In this document: piece after piece, positions 53,156-61,259 of the stretch
How the letters are laid out: the number at the start of each line of letters is the position of its first letter
How positions within the stretch are numbered: position 1 is the first letter of the stretch
Source of the DNA: Colwellia sp. RSH04
Lineage (GTDB): Bacteria; Pseudomonadota; Gammaproteobacteria; Enterobacterales; Alteromonadaceae
DNA length: 64,000 nucleotides
NCBI RefSeq assembly: GCF_003545765.1
Contig: NZ_QXIO01000001.1
Location: 771,029 to 835,028, forward strand
Direction of reading: 5' to 3'
Position numbers and translations under genes: made by a program
Notes under the pieces: model-generated
What the model was told of the DNA's origin: nothing
What the model saw: the letters and a program-made list of their open reading frames with translations, nothing else
The model's database searches: none

Positions 53156-54621
53156 TTTGCTTCCTGTTCAAGGGCACTATTTTTAGGGTAATGACGAACT
53201 AAGTCACCCAATGTTTTAATCGCAGTGATGATGTCGTCTCCCCATTTAACACCAAAGCTTATCCGCATATAATTTGCGTACTTTCCTGACGGTGAAAAAA
53301 TCATTCCCGGTGCAAAGCTGACACCTTGTGTTAAGGCTTGTTGAAAGAAGTCACTCGTATTCACATGAGACTGACATCGTACCCAAAGCACACTTCCCCC
53401 CATAGGTTTCGATATGCAGACTTCAGGAGGAAAATGCTCACCAATAAGCGCTCGCATGCGTTCACAATTATAAATGAGCGTTTTACGCAATAAGGTCAAG
53501 TGGCGATCATAATCGCCACTGGCAATGTATTCATTCAGAGTCCATTGCTGCAACATCGGTGTTGAACTAGACTGTGCTCGTTTGATGCGCTTTGCTTGTT
53601 CTTCAAATTTACCGGGTAACAACCAGCCGACACGATAACCAGGAGCCGCTGTTTTTGAAAATGACGAACAAGTCATTACCAAACCTTTTTCAGAGTATAA
53701 CTGGGCAGGTTTTGGTTTTTTTTCAGTAAAGAACAGCTCACTGTATACGTCATCTTCAATAAGCGGGATTTGGTGCTGCTCTAACAAAGTGACCATCGCT
53801 TGGCGTTGCTGGTCACTTTTCATTGAACCCAGTGGGTTATTAATTGCTGATGAAAATAAACAGGCGGCCACTTTATGTTCAGCCAGAACTTGCTCAAGCT
53901 CTCCCAAGCCGACACCATCTTCGGTACAGGTATAAACCTCTAATGCCTTCATGCCTAGTGCTTCAATTAATTCGATCATGCCAAAAAAGCAGGGAGATTC
54001 AATGGCAATAATATCTCCACGTGTGGCCACACATTGAAGTGCTATAGATAATGCTTCTTGCGCGCCATTAGTGATCACAATATCTTCAGGATTTATATTC
54101 ACCCCTTGTTCTTGATAACGAATAGCTAACTGCATTCTCAGCTTTGCATCGCCCGTGACAGGACCATAACTTACCGCTTTTTCTGCGACTTTACTGATTA
54201 CAGCACGCATTAGCCTAGCAAGTGCTTTATCGGGTGGATTAGCCTGTATAGGGTTTGATATACCTAAGGCAATGGTGTCGGGTAAATGCACCGCTTCATG
54301 CACTTGCTCTATCATGTTACGACATTTCACTTCAGTAGGCTTACATTGTGCCCAACTTGCTGGTCGTGGTTGTAAAGTTCGTGCCTGTTGAGCTTGCAAG
54401 TAATACCCAGATTGCGGTCGAGCACAAACACGGCCTTGACGCTCTAACTCAAGATAGGCTTGCTTTACCGTAGGTACACTTATCTCAAATTGTCGACTAA
54501 GCTTTCTTAAACTGGGTAATTTATCGCCCGCATTTAATGCACCAATATGCTGTTGATGCTCGATAAAATCGATAACTTGTTGATACAAATAGGAAGAGGA
54601 GTTTTTATCAAGTAATCTCAT
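53140..54621 (-). CDS. MocR-type GntR/aminotransferase regulator
   Basis: A 493-residue fusion. Residues 1-75 are a GntR winged helix (LPSLRKLSRQFEISVPTVKQ, then YLELERQGRVCARPQSGYYL). The rest is a fold-type-I aminotransferase domain with PLP lysine in SFSKTAAPGYRVGWLLPG, and TNGAQEALSIALQC and EDDVYSELFF as cofactor contacts. MocR proteins sense PLP-linked metabolites. It overlaps the Bcr-type exporter by 16 bp and is divergent from the EamA transporter, so it probably regulates both; a PdxR role is possible but no pdxST is near. Confidence 0.9.
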   Translation of the reverse strand: MRLLDKNSSSYLYQQVIDFIEHQQHIGALNAGDKLPSLRKLSRQFEISVPTVKQAYLELERQGRVCARPQSGYYLQAQQARTLQPRPASWAQCKPTEVKCRNMIEQVHEAVHLPDTIALGISNPIQANPPDKALARLMRAVISKVAEKAVSYGPVTGDAKLRMQLAIRYQEQGVNINPEDIVITNGAQEALSIALQCVATRGDIIAIESPCFFGMIELIEALGMKALEVYTCTEDGVGLGELEQVLAEHKVAACLFSSAINNPLGSMKSDQQRQAMVTLLEQHQIPLIEDDVYSELFFTEKKPKPAQLYSEKGLVMTCSSFSKTAAPGYRVGWLLPGKFEEQAKRIKRAQSSSTPMLQQWTLNEYIASGDYDRHLTLLRKTLIYNCERMRALIGEHFPPEVCISKPMGGSVLWVRCQSHVNTSDFFQQALTQGVSFAPGMIFSPSGKYANYMRISFGVKWGDDIITAIKTLGDLVRHYPKNSALEQEAKCQKI

Positions 54622-54686
54622 AAACTGTATAGGTTACATTTTCATATTTCTGTACATGTTATTACATCAAATATTCTGTAAACTGT
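54621..54686. promoter_or_regulatory. Candidate MocR direct repeats
   Basis: TAAACTGT occurs at 54621-54628 and again at 54679-54686, followed by related GTTAC/CTTAC bases. One copy covers the regulator's own start. MocR proteins often bind spaced direct repeats. Support is only the exact 8-base match and its location. Confidence 0.35.
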
Positions 54687-54731
54687 CACTTACTATCTCA
54701 ATTACTAATTGCTACGTGGACAATATGCAAC

Positions 54732-55649
54732 ATGAATAATACTTTTTTATATATTATTACCGTGCTTATCTGGGGCTCAACTTGGATAGCCATTAACTAC
54801 CAATTAGGTGATATTGCTGTTGAAGTTTCTGTTGTCTATCGCTTTGCATTAGCTGCGTTCACACTTTTTGTTTTCGCTTATATTAAAAAACTACCAATGC
54901 AGTTTTCATTGTATCAACACGGCTTATTTGCATTGTTTGGTATTTGCTTATTCGGCATCAATTATGTGTTGCTATACAATGCACAACAGCATATTAACTC
55001 TGCGCTTACTTGTATTGGCTTTTCAAGCTTAATGCTTATTAACATTGTTAATACCCGTATCTTTTATAAAACCAAAATAATAAAACAGGTCTATTTTGGC
55101 GGAGCCTTTGGTCTATTTGGTATTGTGGTGTTGTTCTGGCCGCAATTAAGTGATGTTGAGTTAGGTGCTGCAACCTTGCTCGGCTTAACCCTTTGTGTAA
55201 TGGGTACATTTTCGGCCTCTATGGGAACAATGATATCAATCAGAAACCAAAAGAATAATATTCCTATTGTCCCTGCGAATGCATGGGGAATGTTATATGG
55301 CGCACTCTTCATGACCATAGTGGTATTAATTCAGGGAAAGACGTTTACTTTCTCATATACCTTTGAATACATCAGCTCTTTAGTCTATTTATCCATATTT
55401 GGTTCGGTAATCGCTTTTGGTTGTTACTTAAGCTTAATGACAAAAATAGGCGCCCATAAAACCTCATACGCCAACATTATTTTTCCAGGTATTGCTGTTA
55501 TTATCTCAACCTTCTTTGAAGGCTTTGTTTGGTCAAGCTATACCGTAGTAGGCTTGGTATTAATGATAGTGGGGAATTTAATTGTGTTGTCAAAGCCGAG
55601 AAAAGCCAAAACACACAAAGCCAATGATAAGAAGGCAGTTACCGTTTAA
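54732..55649 (+). CDS. EamA/DMT family transporter
   Basis: A 305-residue inner-membrane protein with about ten helices in two EamA repeats; the first starts TFLYIITVLIWGSTWIAINY, and the second includes LTLCVMGTFSASMGTMISIR. The C-terminal tail is basic (KPRKAKTHKANDKK). DMT proteins export or import metabolites such as amino acids. It is divergent from the MocR regulator with a 110-bp shared region. No substrate-specific feature is seen. Confidence 0.85.
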   Translation: MNNTFLYIITVLIWGSTWIAINYQLGDIAVEVSVVYRFALAAFTLFVFAYIKKLPMQFSLYQHGLFALFGICLFGINYVLLYNAQQHINSALTCIGFSSLMLINIVNTRIFYKTKIIKQVYFGGAFGLFGIVVLFWPQLSDVELGAATLLGLTLCVMGTFSASMGTMISIRNQKNNIPIVPANAWGMLYGALFMTIVVLIQGKTFTFSYTFEYISSLVYLSIFGSVIAFGCYLSLMTKIGAHKTSYANIIFPGIAVIISTFFEGFVWSSYTVVGLVLMIVGNLIVLSKPRKAKTHKANDKKAVTV

Positions 55650-55954
55650 AGCACTTTTATACTAATCCTATATGAAAAGGGTTTCTTAGCGATAATTTAA
55701 AATTCGCCCTAGAAACCCATGGACACCATGGTAACTTGATAAAATTTACTCTAATGTCGACGACGTCGTTTGATGTAGTTACTTCTTTATGCGGAATGGC
55801 ATTATCAGCTAAACGCCAACAAAATGTTCTAAAAATTAATCATTAAAGCATACTCATATCTCAGGGAAACTTGCTATAATGCCGAAAGTTTTTTTAGATG
55901 TTTTCATAAAACATTTCACTTCAACATTAATGATAAGGTTATTTAGGTAAGCCA
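55650..55954. other. Intergenic region with nested inverted repeats and a dispersed-repeat copy
   Basis: This 305-bp gap has no gene. It holds GGGTTTCT/AGAAACCC (55679-55718) and CCATGG twice (55717-55731). A palindromic GACGACGTC core lies near 55757-55768. The 25-bp segment 55778-55802 matches 22 bases of the inverted repeat at 6068. The pattern suggests one decayed MITE- or REP-like element upstream of fbp. The fbp promoter follows at the right end. Confidence 0.5.
55872..55880 (+). promoter_or_regulatory. Extended -10 promoter of fbp
   Basis: TGCTATAAT fits TGnTATAAT exactly and lies 75 bp before the fbp ATG; transcription would start near 55887. No good -35 box is visible, which is acceptable for an extended -10 promoter. 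Confidence 0.6.
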
Positions 55955-56923
55955 ATGCAACGACTCGCCCCTGCTCTACGCCAAGACAATGTACCACTTG
56001 ATTTGATTTCATTGATCAAAACCATTTTAGCCGCAACAAAAGAAATATCTTTTCGCGTTAGCCAAGCTCACTTAGGTGGCTTAATGGGCTCAACTTTAGA
56101 TGAAAACATTCAAGGTGAAGTACAAAAGAAATTAGATGTTGTCGCCAATGAATTATTTAAAGATATTCTGTTAGAGTCTGGCTTTGTTCGCGCTATTTCT
56201 TCTGAAGAAGAAGATACCTCAGTTGCTGGTGATGAAAAAGGCAAATTCGTTGTCTCGTTTGACCCTTTAGACGGTAGCTCTAACATTGATATTAACTCAC
56301 TGATTGGCACAATTTTTTCTATTCATGAAGCCATTCCAGGCATGGATGCAGAAGATCCTGCACAATTTCAGCAGCAAGGTAACAAACAAGTCTGTGCTGG
56401 TTACGTATTGTATGGTCCATCAACGATGTTAGTGATGACAACAGGCAGTGGTACCCACTTTTATGTGTTAGATAGAACACATGGTGGTTATTTATTAGTT
56501 GAACGTAATGTACAAGTACCAAAAGATACGCAAGAATTTGCTATTAACATGTCAAATCAACGTTTTTGGCAGCAACCGATGCAAAACTATATTAATGATT
56601 TAATTGCGGGTGATACAGGCCCTCGTGGTAAAAACTTTAATATGCGTTGGATAGCAGCAATGGTGGGTGATATTCATAGAGTACTAACCCGCGGTGGTCT
56701 TTTTACTTACCCTGCAGACAGCAAAAAACCTGAGCAACCTTATAAGTTACGTTTAATGTATGAAGCCAACCCAATGTCTTTCCTTATTGAACAAGCGGGT
56801 GGTTTGGCAATGACCAGCACTGGTCGCATTATGGATATTGACCCTAACGATATTCATCAACGCGTTGAAGTAATTATGGGCTCTGCCAACGAAGTAGAAG
56901 CTTGTTTGAGTTATTATAAATAG
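55955..56923 (+). CDS. fbp: Fructose-1,6-bisphosphatase, class I
   Basis: A 322-residue gluconeogenic enzyme hydrolysing fructose-1,6-bisphosphate to fructose-6-phosphate. The metal-binding motif [12 protein letters not shown] begins at Asp103, preceded by SSEEEDT. Also present are [36 protein letters not shown] and [17 protein letters not shown] for substrate binding. The length is typical of class I. AGGTAAG precedes the ATG. With pckA elsewhere in the window, the second gluconeogenic step is also covered. It has its own promoter and terminator. Confidence 0.96.
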   Translation: MQRLAPALRQDNVPLDLISLIKTILAATKEISFRVSQAHLGGLMGSTLDENIQGEVQKKLDVVANELFKDILLESGFVRAISSEEEDTSVAGDEKGKFVVSFDPLDGSSNIDINSLIGTIFSIHEAIPGMDAEDPAQFQQQGNKQVCAGYVLYGPSTMLVMTTGSGTHFYVLDRTHGGYLLVERNVQVPKDTQEFAINMSNQRFWQQPMQNYINDLIAGDTGPRGKNFNMRWIAAMVGDIHRVLTRGGLFTYPADSKKPEQPYKLRLMYEANPMSFLIEQAGGLAMTSTGRIMDIDPNDIHQRVEVIMGSANEVEACLSYYK

Positions 56924-56948
56924 TCACTTATTACACGATTTAAGCATT

Positions 56949-56979
56949 AAAGCAGCTAGCTAAACACTAGCTGTTTTTT
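56949..56979 (+). terminator. Rho-independent terminator of fbp
   Basis: CAGCTAG pairs with CTAGCTG, extended by flanking A/T pairs, followed by TTTTTT, 26 bp after the fbp stop. Confidence 0.8.
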
Positions 56980-57223
56980 ATCTTTCGAAAATACCGATAT
57001 AAAAGCACCTTACCTTTTGCGTGATACTAGGTAATAAAAAAGTTCAACATGCCCTGCCTTCTAGCTTGATTAGCAGCATTCAACAGGGGATATCTAAATC
57101 TACTTAAACATTCACTTTTCAACTGTTGACAGTTCAGTCTACCAAACAGGCGTTTTTATGTTGCCCCCAGCAATGTTTTATGTTTAATTAAACATCAATG
57201 ATAAAAAACAACATGGAATGTCG
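56980..57223. other. Upstream region of the tail-collar island
   Basis: No gene is visible in these about 240 bp between the fbp terminator and the DUF6916-like gene. It should contain that gene's promoter; no confident -10/-35 pair was picked out. It marks the left edge of the accessory island. Confidence 0.4.
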
Positions 57224-57520
57224 ATGGAAAATTATAGTTTCACTGTATTATCTCAGTTAATTGGTGAGCCAATAACAATCAGGGATAATGCTGAAAATGA
57301 AGCACAGCTTATTATTGCCGAAGTGAATAAAGGAACGATAGATGGTGATGAGTGGCAATCTTTTTCTGTTATCTATAATGGCGAAGAAAATTTATCTGTA
57401 CCTCAAGGAACTTATCTTTTTTCCCATGAAAAAATAGGTGAAGTTAGCTTATTTATTACTCCTAACTCAGCAACTGAATATGAAACTATCGTGAGTCAAA
57501 AGCGCGTTCAGGCTATATAA
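57224..57520 (+). CDS. DUF6916-like small protein
   Basis: A 98-residue protein (from ATG 57224; an ATG two codons earlier at 57218 is possible, with GGA near both). It is beta-rich: MENYSFTVLSQLIGEPITIR, then WQSFSVIYNGEENLSVPQGT and HEKIGEVSLFITP. This pattern occurs in DUF6916 proteins, which are often encoded beside tail-collar (MdpB-like) genes. No signal peptide or enzymatic motif is seen. It opens the accessory island and is convergent with the GNAT gene. Confidence 0.6.
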   Translation: MENYSFTVLSQLIGEPITIRDNAENEAQLIIAEVNKGTIDGDEWQSFSVIYNGEENLSVPQGTYLFSHEKIGEVSLFITPNSATEYETIVSQKRVQAI

Positions 57521-57594
57521 ACACTTATATTGATACTTAATAAATAACCGTTAAAAGTTAGATTCATAATATTCAAGGATGAATAAGCGCTATG

Positions 57595-58083
57595 CTAAGG
57601 AAGCCACTCCATCAACAAATAAACCTCATTAGTTTTTGTCTTGAGCGAAAAACCCAACCGTTCGTACAATCGCTTGGCTGGATTGTTTTGTTCTACATGT
57701 ATAGTCACTGCCTTTCCTACTTTTTTTGCTTGCTTAAACAAGTCATTAAACAAAAAGGTGCCCAGCCCGTTATTTTGAAATTCAGTAGCCAACAAAATAT
57801 CCACAATGCGGATTTCTTCTTGCCAGTAATCAACAAAAAGACGTCCAATAGCAACTCCATCAAGCTCAATAATATTGAAAAAATCACTACAGTAATGCTG
57901 ATTATAATGAGCATATTGCGCGTTAAACTGCTGCTCAATGAATACCTGTTTTTCTTGCTCGGTAAAATTAGTCATCGCAAGTTCACTTGCTCGGGTAGCA
58001 GCATAAAGCGAACGCATAAAAGGGATGTCGCTTGGCATCGCTGTGCGTTGTGAAACTCTATTAGCCCAAAGATTTGATGGCAT
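57595..58083 (-). CDS. GNAT family N-acetyltransferase
   Basis: A 162-residue acetyltransferase. The acetyl-CoA loop is in LATEFQNNGLGTFLFNDLFK (Q/RxxGxG/A-like, here QNNGLG), followed by VEQNNPAKRLYERLGFS, the typical GNAT C-terminal motif. The start region MPSNLWANRVSQRTAMPSDI is normal for the family. It is divergent from the collar genes, sharing a 78-bp gap, and convergent with the DUF6916 gene. The placement between island genes suggests it modifies or regulates an island product, but the acceptor is unknown. A plus-strand frame over the same region is a shadow. Confidence 0.8.
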   Translation of the reverse strand: MPSNLWANRVSQRTAMPSDIPFMRSLYAATRASELAMTNFTEQEKQVFIEQQFNAQYAHYNQHYCSDFFNIIELDGVAIGRLFVDYWQEEIRIVDILLATEFQNNGLGTFLFNDLFKQAKKVGKAVTIHVEQNNPAKRLYERLGFSLKTKTNEVYLLMEWLP

Positions 58084-58161
58084 ATTCGTTAACGTCCTTG
58101 CTATTAAATTGAGGGTAAATTGTGAGGATACTCACGTAAAATGTAAAGAGGAAAAATAAAT

Positions 58162-58689
58162 ATGTCAGAACCTTTTTTGAGTGAAATAAAAATATTTGGC
58201 TTTAATTGGCCGCCCAGAAACTGGGCTCAATGTGATGGACAGTTATTAGCTATTAATCAAAATCAGTCATTATTTGCTTTAGTAGGCACAAAATTTGGCG
58301 GTGATGGTATAACAAACTTTGCTTTACCTGATATGCGTGGACGTACACCTATGCATGCTAACGATGGAAAATATAATTTGGGACAAAAGGGAGGAGAGGA
58401 GAAAGTAACCCTTTCTGAAGAAGAGATGCCCTCTCATCGTCACATAGTTAGAGCTAACACTGACAATGCTGATACAAATGAGTTCTCAGGTAAAGCACTT
58501 GCAGCAGGCTTTGATTCAAGAAGCAGCGTACAGAAGCCAGCTAATATGTATACCCCTGCGAACAACTTGGTGAGTTTGCATGCTGAAAGTGTTTCTAATG
58601 TAAATGGGCAAGCACATACCAATGAACAGCCATCATGTGTAGTTAATTTTTGTATTGCCTTACAAGGCCAGTTTCCAACACGCGATTAA
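58162..58689 (+). CDS. Phage-tail-collar domain protein 1 (MdpB-like)
   Basis: A 175-residue protein, first of three tandem paralogues. The N-terminal half is the tail-collar domain: MSEPFLSEIKIFGFNWPPRN, WAQCDGQLLAINQNQSLFAL, FGGDGITNFALPDMRGRTP. The second half has EEKVTLSEEEMPSHRHIV and a variable stretch, ending CVVNFCIALQGQFPTRD. It lacks a signal peptide. Related proteins are named MdpB or tail fibre proteins and occur outside prophages; their role is unknown. AGAGGAAAAA lies upstream. The three genes are closely spaced (30 bp, then 10 bp), so they form an operon with probably fixed stoichiometry. Confidence 0.85.
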   Translation: MSEPFLSEIKIFGFNWPPRNWAQCDGQLLAINQNQSLFALVGTKFGGDGITNFALPDMRGRTPMHANDGKYNLGQKGGEEKVTLSEEEMPSHRHIVRANTDNADTNEFSGKALAAGFDSRSSVQKPANMYTPANNLVSLHAESVSNVNGQAHTNEQPSCVVNFCIALQGQFPTRD

Positions 58690-58719
58690 CACATCAAAGT
58701 CAAAATAGGAGAGCAAGAT

Positions 58720-59253
58720 ATGAGTGACCCTTTTGTAGGTGAAATACGTATGTTCGCCGGTACCTTTGCACCGCGACAGTGGGCATATTGTGACGGACAA
58801 GAATTAGCCATTTCACAAAATGAGAGTTTATTTTCATTAATAGGAACAGTCTATGGAGGAGATGGCAGAGTTAGTTTTGCTTTGCCTGACATGCGCGGTA
58901 GATTACCCGTACATCAAGGTACAGGGCCGGGATTAACCAATCAAAAAATAGGTAATCGTTACGGTACGCAAAAAGTAACATTAAATCATTCGGAAGTACC
59001 AAGCCATAAACATACATTTAATGTTAGCACTGATAAAGCTAGCGCTAGCGTTCCAACCAATAACGTTTTAGCCGCACAGAACGATGGTGATATGCCATAT
59101 ATTACTAGCTCATCAGTTACTACAACTATTCAGAGTTTAACTAATGAAACAATCGCTGCAACAGGTGAAAGCCAAGGGCATAGTAATATGATGCCCAGTC
59201 TTTGTGTGAATTTTATTATAGCTTTGTTTGGTACTTACCCAAGTAGACACTAG
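58720..59253 (+). CDS. Phage-tail-collar domain protein 2 (MdpB-like)
   Basis: A 177-residue paralogue of the genes on either side, with AGGAG before its ATG. The collar domain reads MSDPFVGEIRMFAGTFAPRQ, WAYCDGQELAISQNESLFSL, YGGDGRVSFALPDMRGRLPV. A glycine-rich turn, HQGTGPGLTNQ, is shared with protein 3 but replaced in protein 1. KVTLNHSEVPSHKHTF and the C-terminal CVNFIIALFGTYPSRH complete the pattern. The middle-to-end region (about 110-160) differs from its paralogues and is Ser/Thr/Asn-rich, so the three may differ in binding surface. Confidence 0.85.
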   Translation: MSDPFVGEIRMFAGTFAPRQWAYCDGQELAISQNESLFSLIGTVYGGDGRVSFALPDMRGRLPVHQGTGPGLTNQKIGNRYGTQKVTLNHSEVPSHKHTFNVSTDKASASVPTNNVLAAQNDGDMPYITSSSVTTTIQSLTNETIAATGESQGHSNMMPSLCVNFIIALFGTYPSRH

Positions 59254-59263
59254 GAGAAATATT

Positions 59264-59803
59264 ATGTCAGAACCTTTTATTGCAGAGGTCAGAATGTTCA
59301 CGTGTGATTTTGCTCCTAGGGGCTGGTCATTTTGTAATGGCCAATTAGTACCTATTAGCCAAAATACAGCCTTATTTTCTTTGATAGGTCAAACTTATGG
59401 TGGTGACGGCAGAACAACGTGTGCTTTACCCAACTTAACTGATCGTGTTCCTATGCACCCAGGGCAAGGCCCAGGATTAACTCGCCGTAATTTAGGTGAA
59501 CAACTTGGCACAGAGACAGTGACATTAACAGAAGAACAACTGCCAGCTCATAATCACAGCCTTTTTGGCGTTGACGAGAAGGGGGATTCTGAGCGCCCAA
59601 GTAATGACTGCTTTATGTCACAAGAAGGAGGAAATCGTCAAGAAAGAACTTATTATCTTTCTGACAGTGCAACAACCGATACAGAGTTGTCGCCTGCTAC
59701 GTTAGGTAGTAGTGGTGGCAATCTGCCTCATAATAATATGCAGCCCTTTTTAGGTGTTAATTTTTGTATCGCCATGGAAGGTACTTACCCTTCAAGAAGT
59801 TAA
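59264..59803 (+). CDS. Phage-tail-collar domain protein 3 (MdpB-like)
   Basis: A 179-residue paralogue from ATG 59264, with AGGAGA ahead of it; the frame upstream is not used. It has MSEPFIAEVRMFTCDFAPRG, WSFCNGQLVPISQNTALFSL, YGGDGRTTCALPNLTDRVPM, then HPGQGPGLTRRN. TETVTLTEEQLPAHNHSLFG and the C-terminal GVNFCIAMEGTYPSRS follow. All three carry paired cysteines in the collar region. A 76-bp gap to the protease gene follows. Confidence 0.85.
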   Translation: MSEPFIAEVRMFTCDFAPRGWSFCNGQLVPISQNTALFSLIGQTYGGDGRTTCALPNLTDRVPMHPGQGPGLTRRNLGEQLGTETVTLTEEQLPAHNHSLFGVDEKGDSERPSNDCFMSQEGGNRQERTYYLSDSATTDTELSPATLGSSGGNLPHNNMQPFLGVNFCIAMEGTYPSRS

Positions 59804-59891
59804 TGAGTAAAAATTTAATGCATTGTAATACTCAGGTAGCACGCTTTTTGTTACCTTAGTATTAATATTAAGTTAGTCGTTGAGAGGCACC

Positions 59892-61247
59892 TTGCTTTTA
59901 ACAAAAAAGAGTAAAATTAACCCTGATAGATATACTCAGTTACCTCGCTATTTTTGCAAGGTAGGAATAGCTGTAATTATTTATTATGTATCGATGTTAG
60001 GACATTTTGCGATTGCTAGTGAAGGTAATATTATTTTTGATAACTTCTCTCATAAAGTTAAATTAATTGCTAAAGGGGACGTTTTTCACATTGAAGGCAC
60101 TAATGTTCAAGTTAAATTAGCAAACCGTATCATTGTAAAAACAAAAAAAAGCATTAAGAAACAACAGGTGTTAGGTTTTCATCATAAGTTCACTAACATA
60201 ACAGAGTTATTTCAAGGAACAAAGAGTAACTTTTTCTCATTGGCGCTTAACAAAAATGCTAATTTGACCAAAGTAATTGCTGATTTACAGAGTTTTCAAA
60301 GAAAACACCCAACAAGCGGAATACTATTAATTCAACCTGATATTTTACAGTTGCAAAGTAAAGCCGAGTTAGTAAAAGAAGATAATGATAGTATTAATGC
60401 TTTACCTGCAAAGAAGCAAGTTATTCATTCTAGGGGAAATAATGCACTATACTATCAGTCACCCTACCTTAACTTATTAAATATTCCCCCGTTGTGGCAG
60501 AAAACGAAAGGGAAAAATATAAAAATTGCTATTATTGATGATGGTATCTTCCTTGAACATGAGGAGTTAATGCACATTAGCCCAACCTTCTCTTACGACA
60601 TAGAAAATAAAGTACTGTCTTCATCACCAAAATTAGCCATTGATCAGCACGGCACTAAAGTCGCGGGTATTATTTTTGCTGCTCATAATCGTATAGGTAT
60701 TGATGGCATTGCACCAGAAGCTGAGCTTATTAGTTTGCGACAGCCTAAAACTTGGACTTCAAGTACCTTACTTAGTTTTCAATTAGCAAAATTAGCGGGG
60801 GCTTCAATAATAAATTGCAGTTGGCATTCACAGATACTATTACAACCCTTAGCAGAAGTTATAGAAGATTTATCTGTTAATGGCCGAGAAGGAAAAGGAA
60901 TAGCTGTGGTTATTTCTGCTGGCAATAAAGGAATAGAAGTTAAACCCAATAGCAATGAGAGCGCGATAAACAGCGCTATTATAGTAGGCGCTAATAACCA
61001 ACACTTCAGTCGATTAGCCTATAGTAACTACGGTGAGAGTGTTGATTTATTTGCTTATGGTAAAGTGGTTAAAAGCACGACAAGTACAGGGAAATATGGA
61101 ACGTTCTCTGGTACGTCTTTAGCTGCTGCAATTATTTCAGGCTTATCAGCATTATTATTATCAGAAAAGCCAGAGTTAACAATTGAGCAATTAACACAAC
61201 AATTAAAAGTAATGACTAAGACTAGCTCTAAAATCAAACAACAATAA
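59892..61247 (+). CDS. S8 family (subtilisin-like) serine protease, exported
   Basis: A 451-residue protein from TTG 59892 (GAGAGG upstream; a TTG at 59880 is an alternative). A hydrophobic segment (IAVIIYYVSMLGHFAIA, about residues 26-42) is a signal peptide or anchor. Residues 45-190 form a pro-like region with weak beta structure. The catalytic domain then shows all parts of the triad: IAIIDDG (Asp216), DQHGTKVAGI (His253), oxyanion Asn345 in ISAGNKG and FSGTSLAAAI (Ser409). It is complete. Position between the collar genes and the repeat protein suggests it may process an island product; this is inference. Confidence 0.85.
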   Translation: MLLTKKSKINPDRYTQLPRYFCKVGIAVIIYYVSMLGHFAIASEGNIIFDNFSHKVKLIAKGDVFHIEGTNVQVKLANRIIVKTKKSIKKQQVLGFHHKFTNITELFQGTKSNFFSLALNKNANLTKVIADLQSFQRKHPTSGILLIQPDILQLQSKAELVKEDNDSINALPAKKQVIHSRGNNALYYQSPYLNLLNIPPLWQKTKGKNIKIAIIDDGIFLEHEELMHISPTFSYDIENKVLSSSPKLAIDQHGTKVAGIIFAAHNRIGIDGIAPEAELISLRQPKTWTSSTLLSFQLAKLAGASIINCSWHSQILLQPLAEVIEDLSVNGREGKGIAVVISAGNKGIEVKPNSNESAINSAIIVGANNQHFSRLAYSNYGESVDLFAYGKVVKSTTSTGKYGTFSGTSLAAAIISGLSALLLSEKPELTIEQLTQQLKVMTKTSSKIKQQ

Positions 61248-61259
61248 TGGTATACATAC

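Noticed and set aside
57592..58053. Plus-strand open frame of 153 residues
   Set aside because: It lies over the GNAT gene on the other strand, whose acetyl-CoA motif is clear; the plus-strand product has no family pattern.
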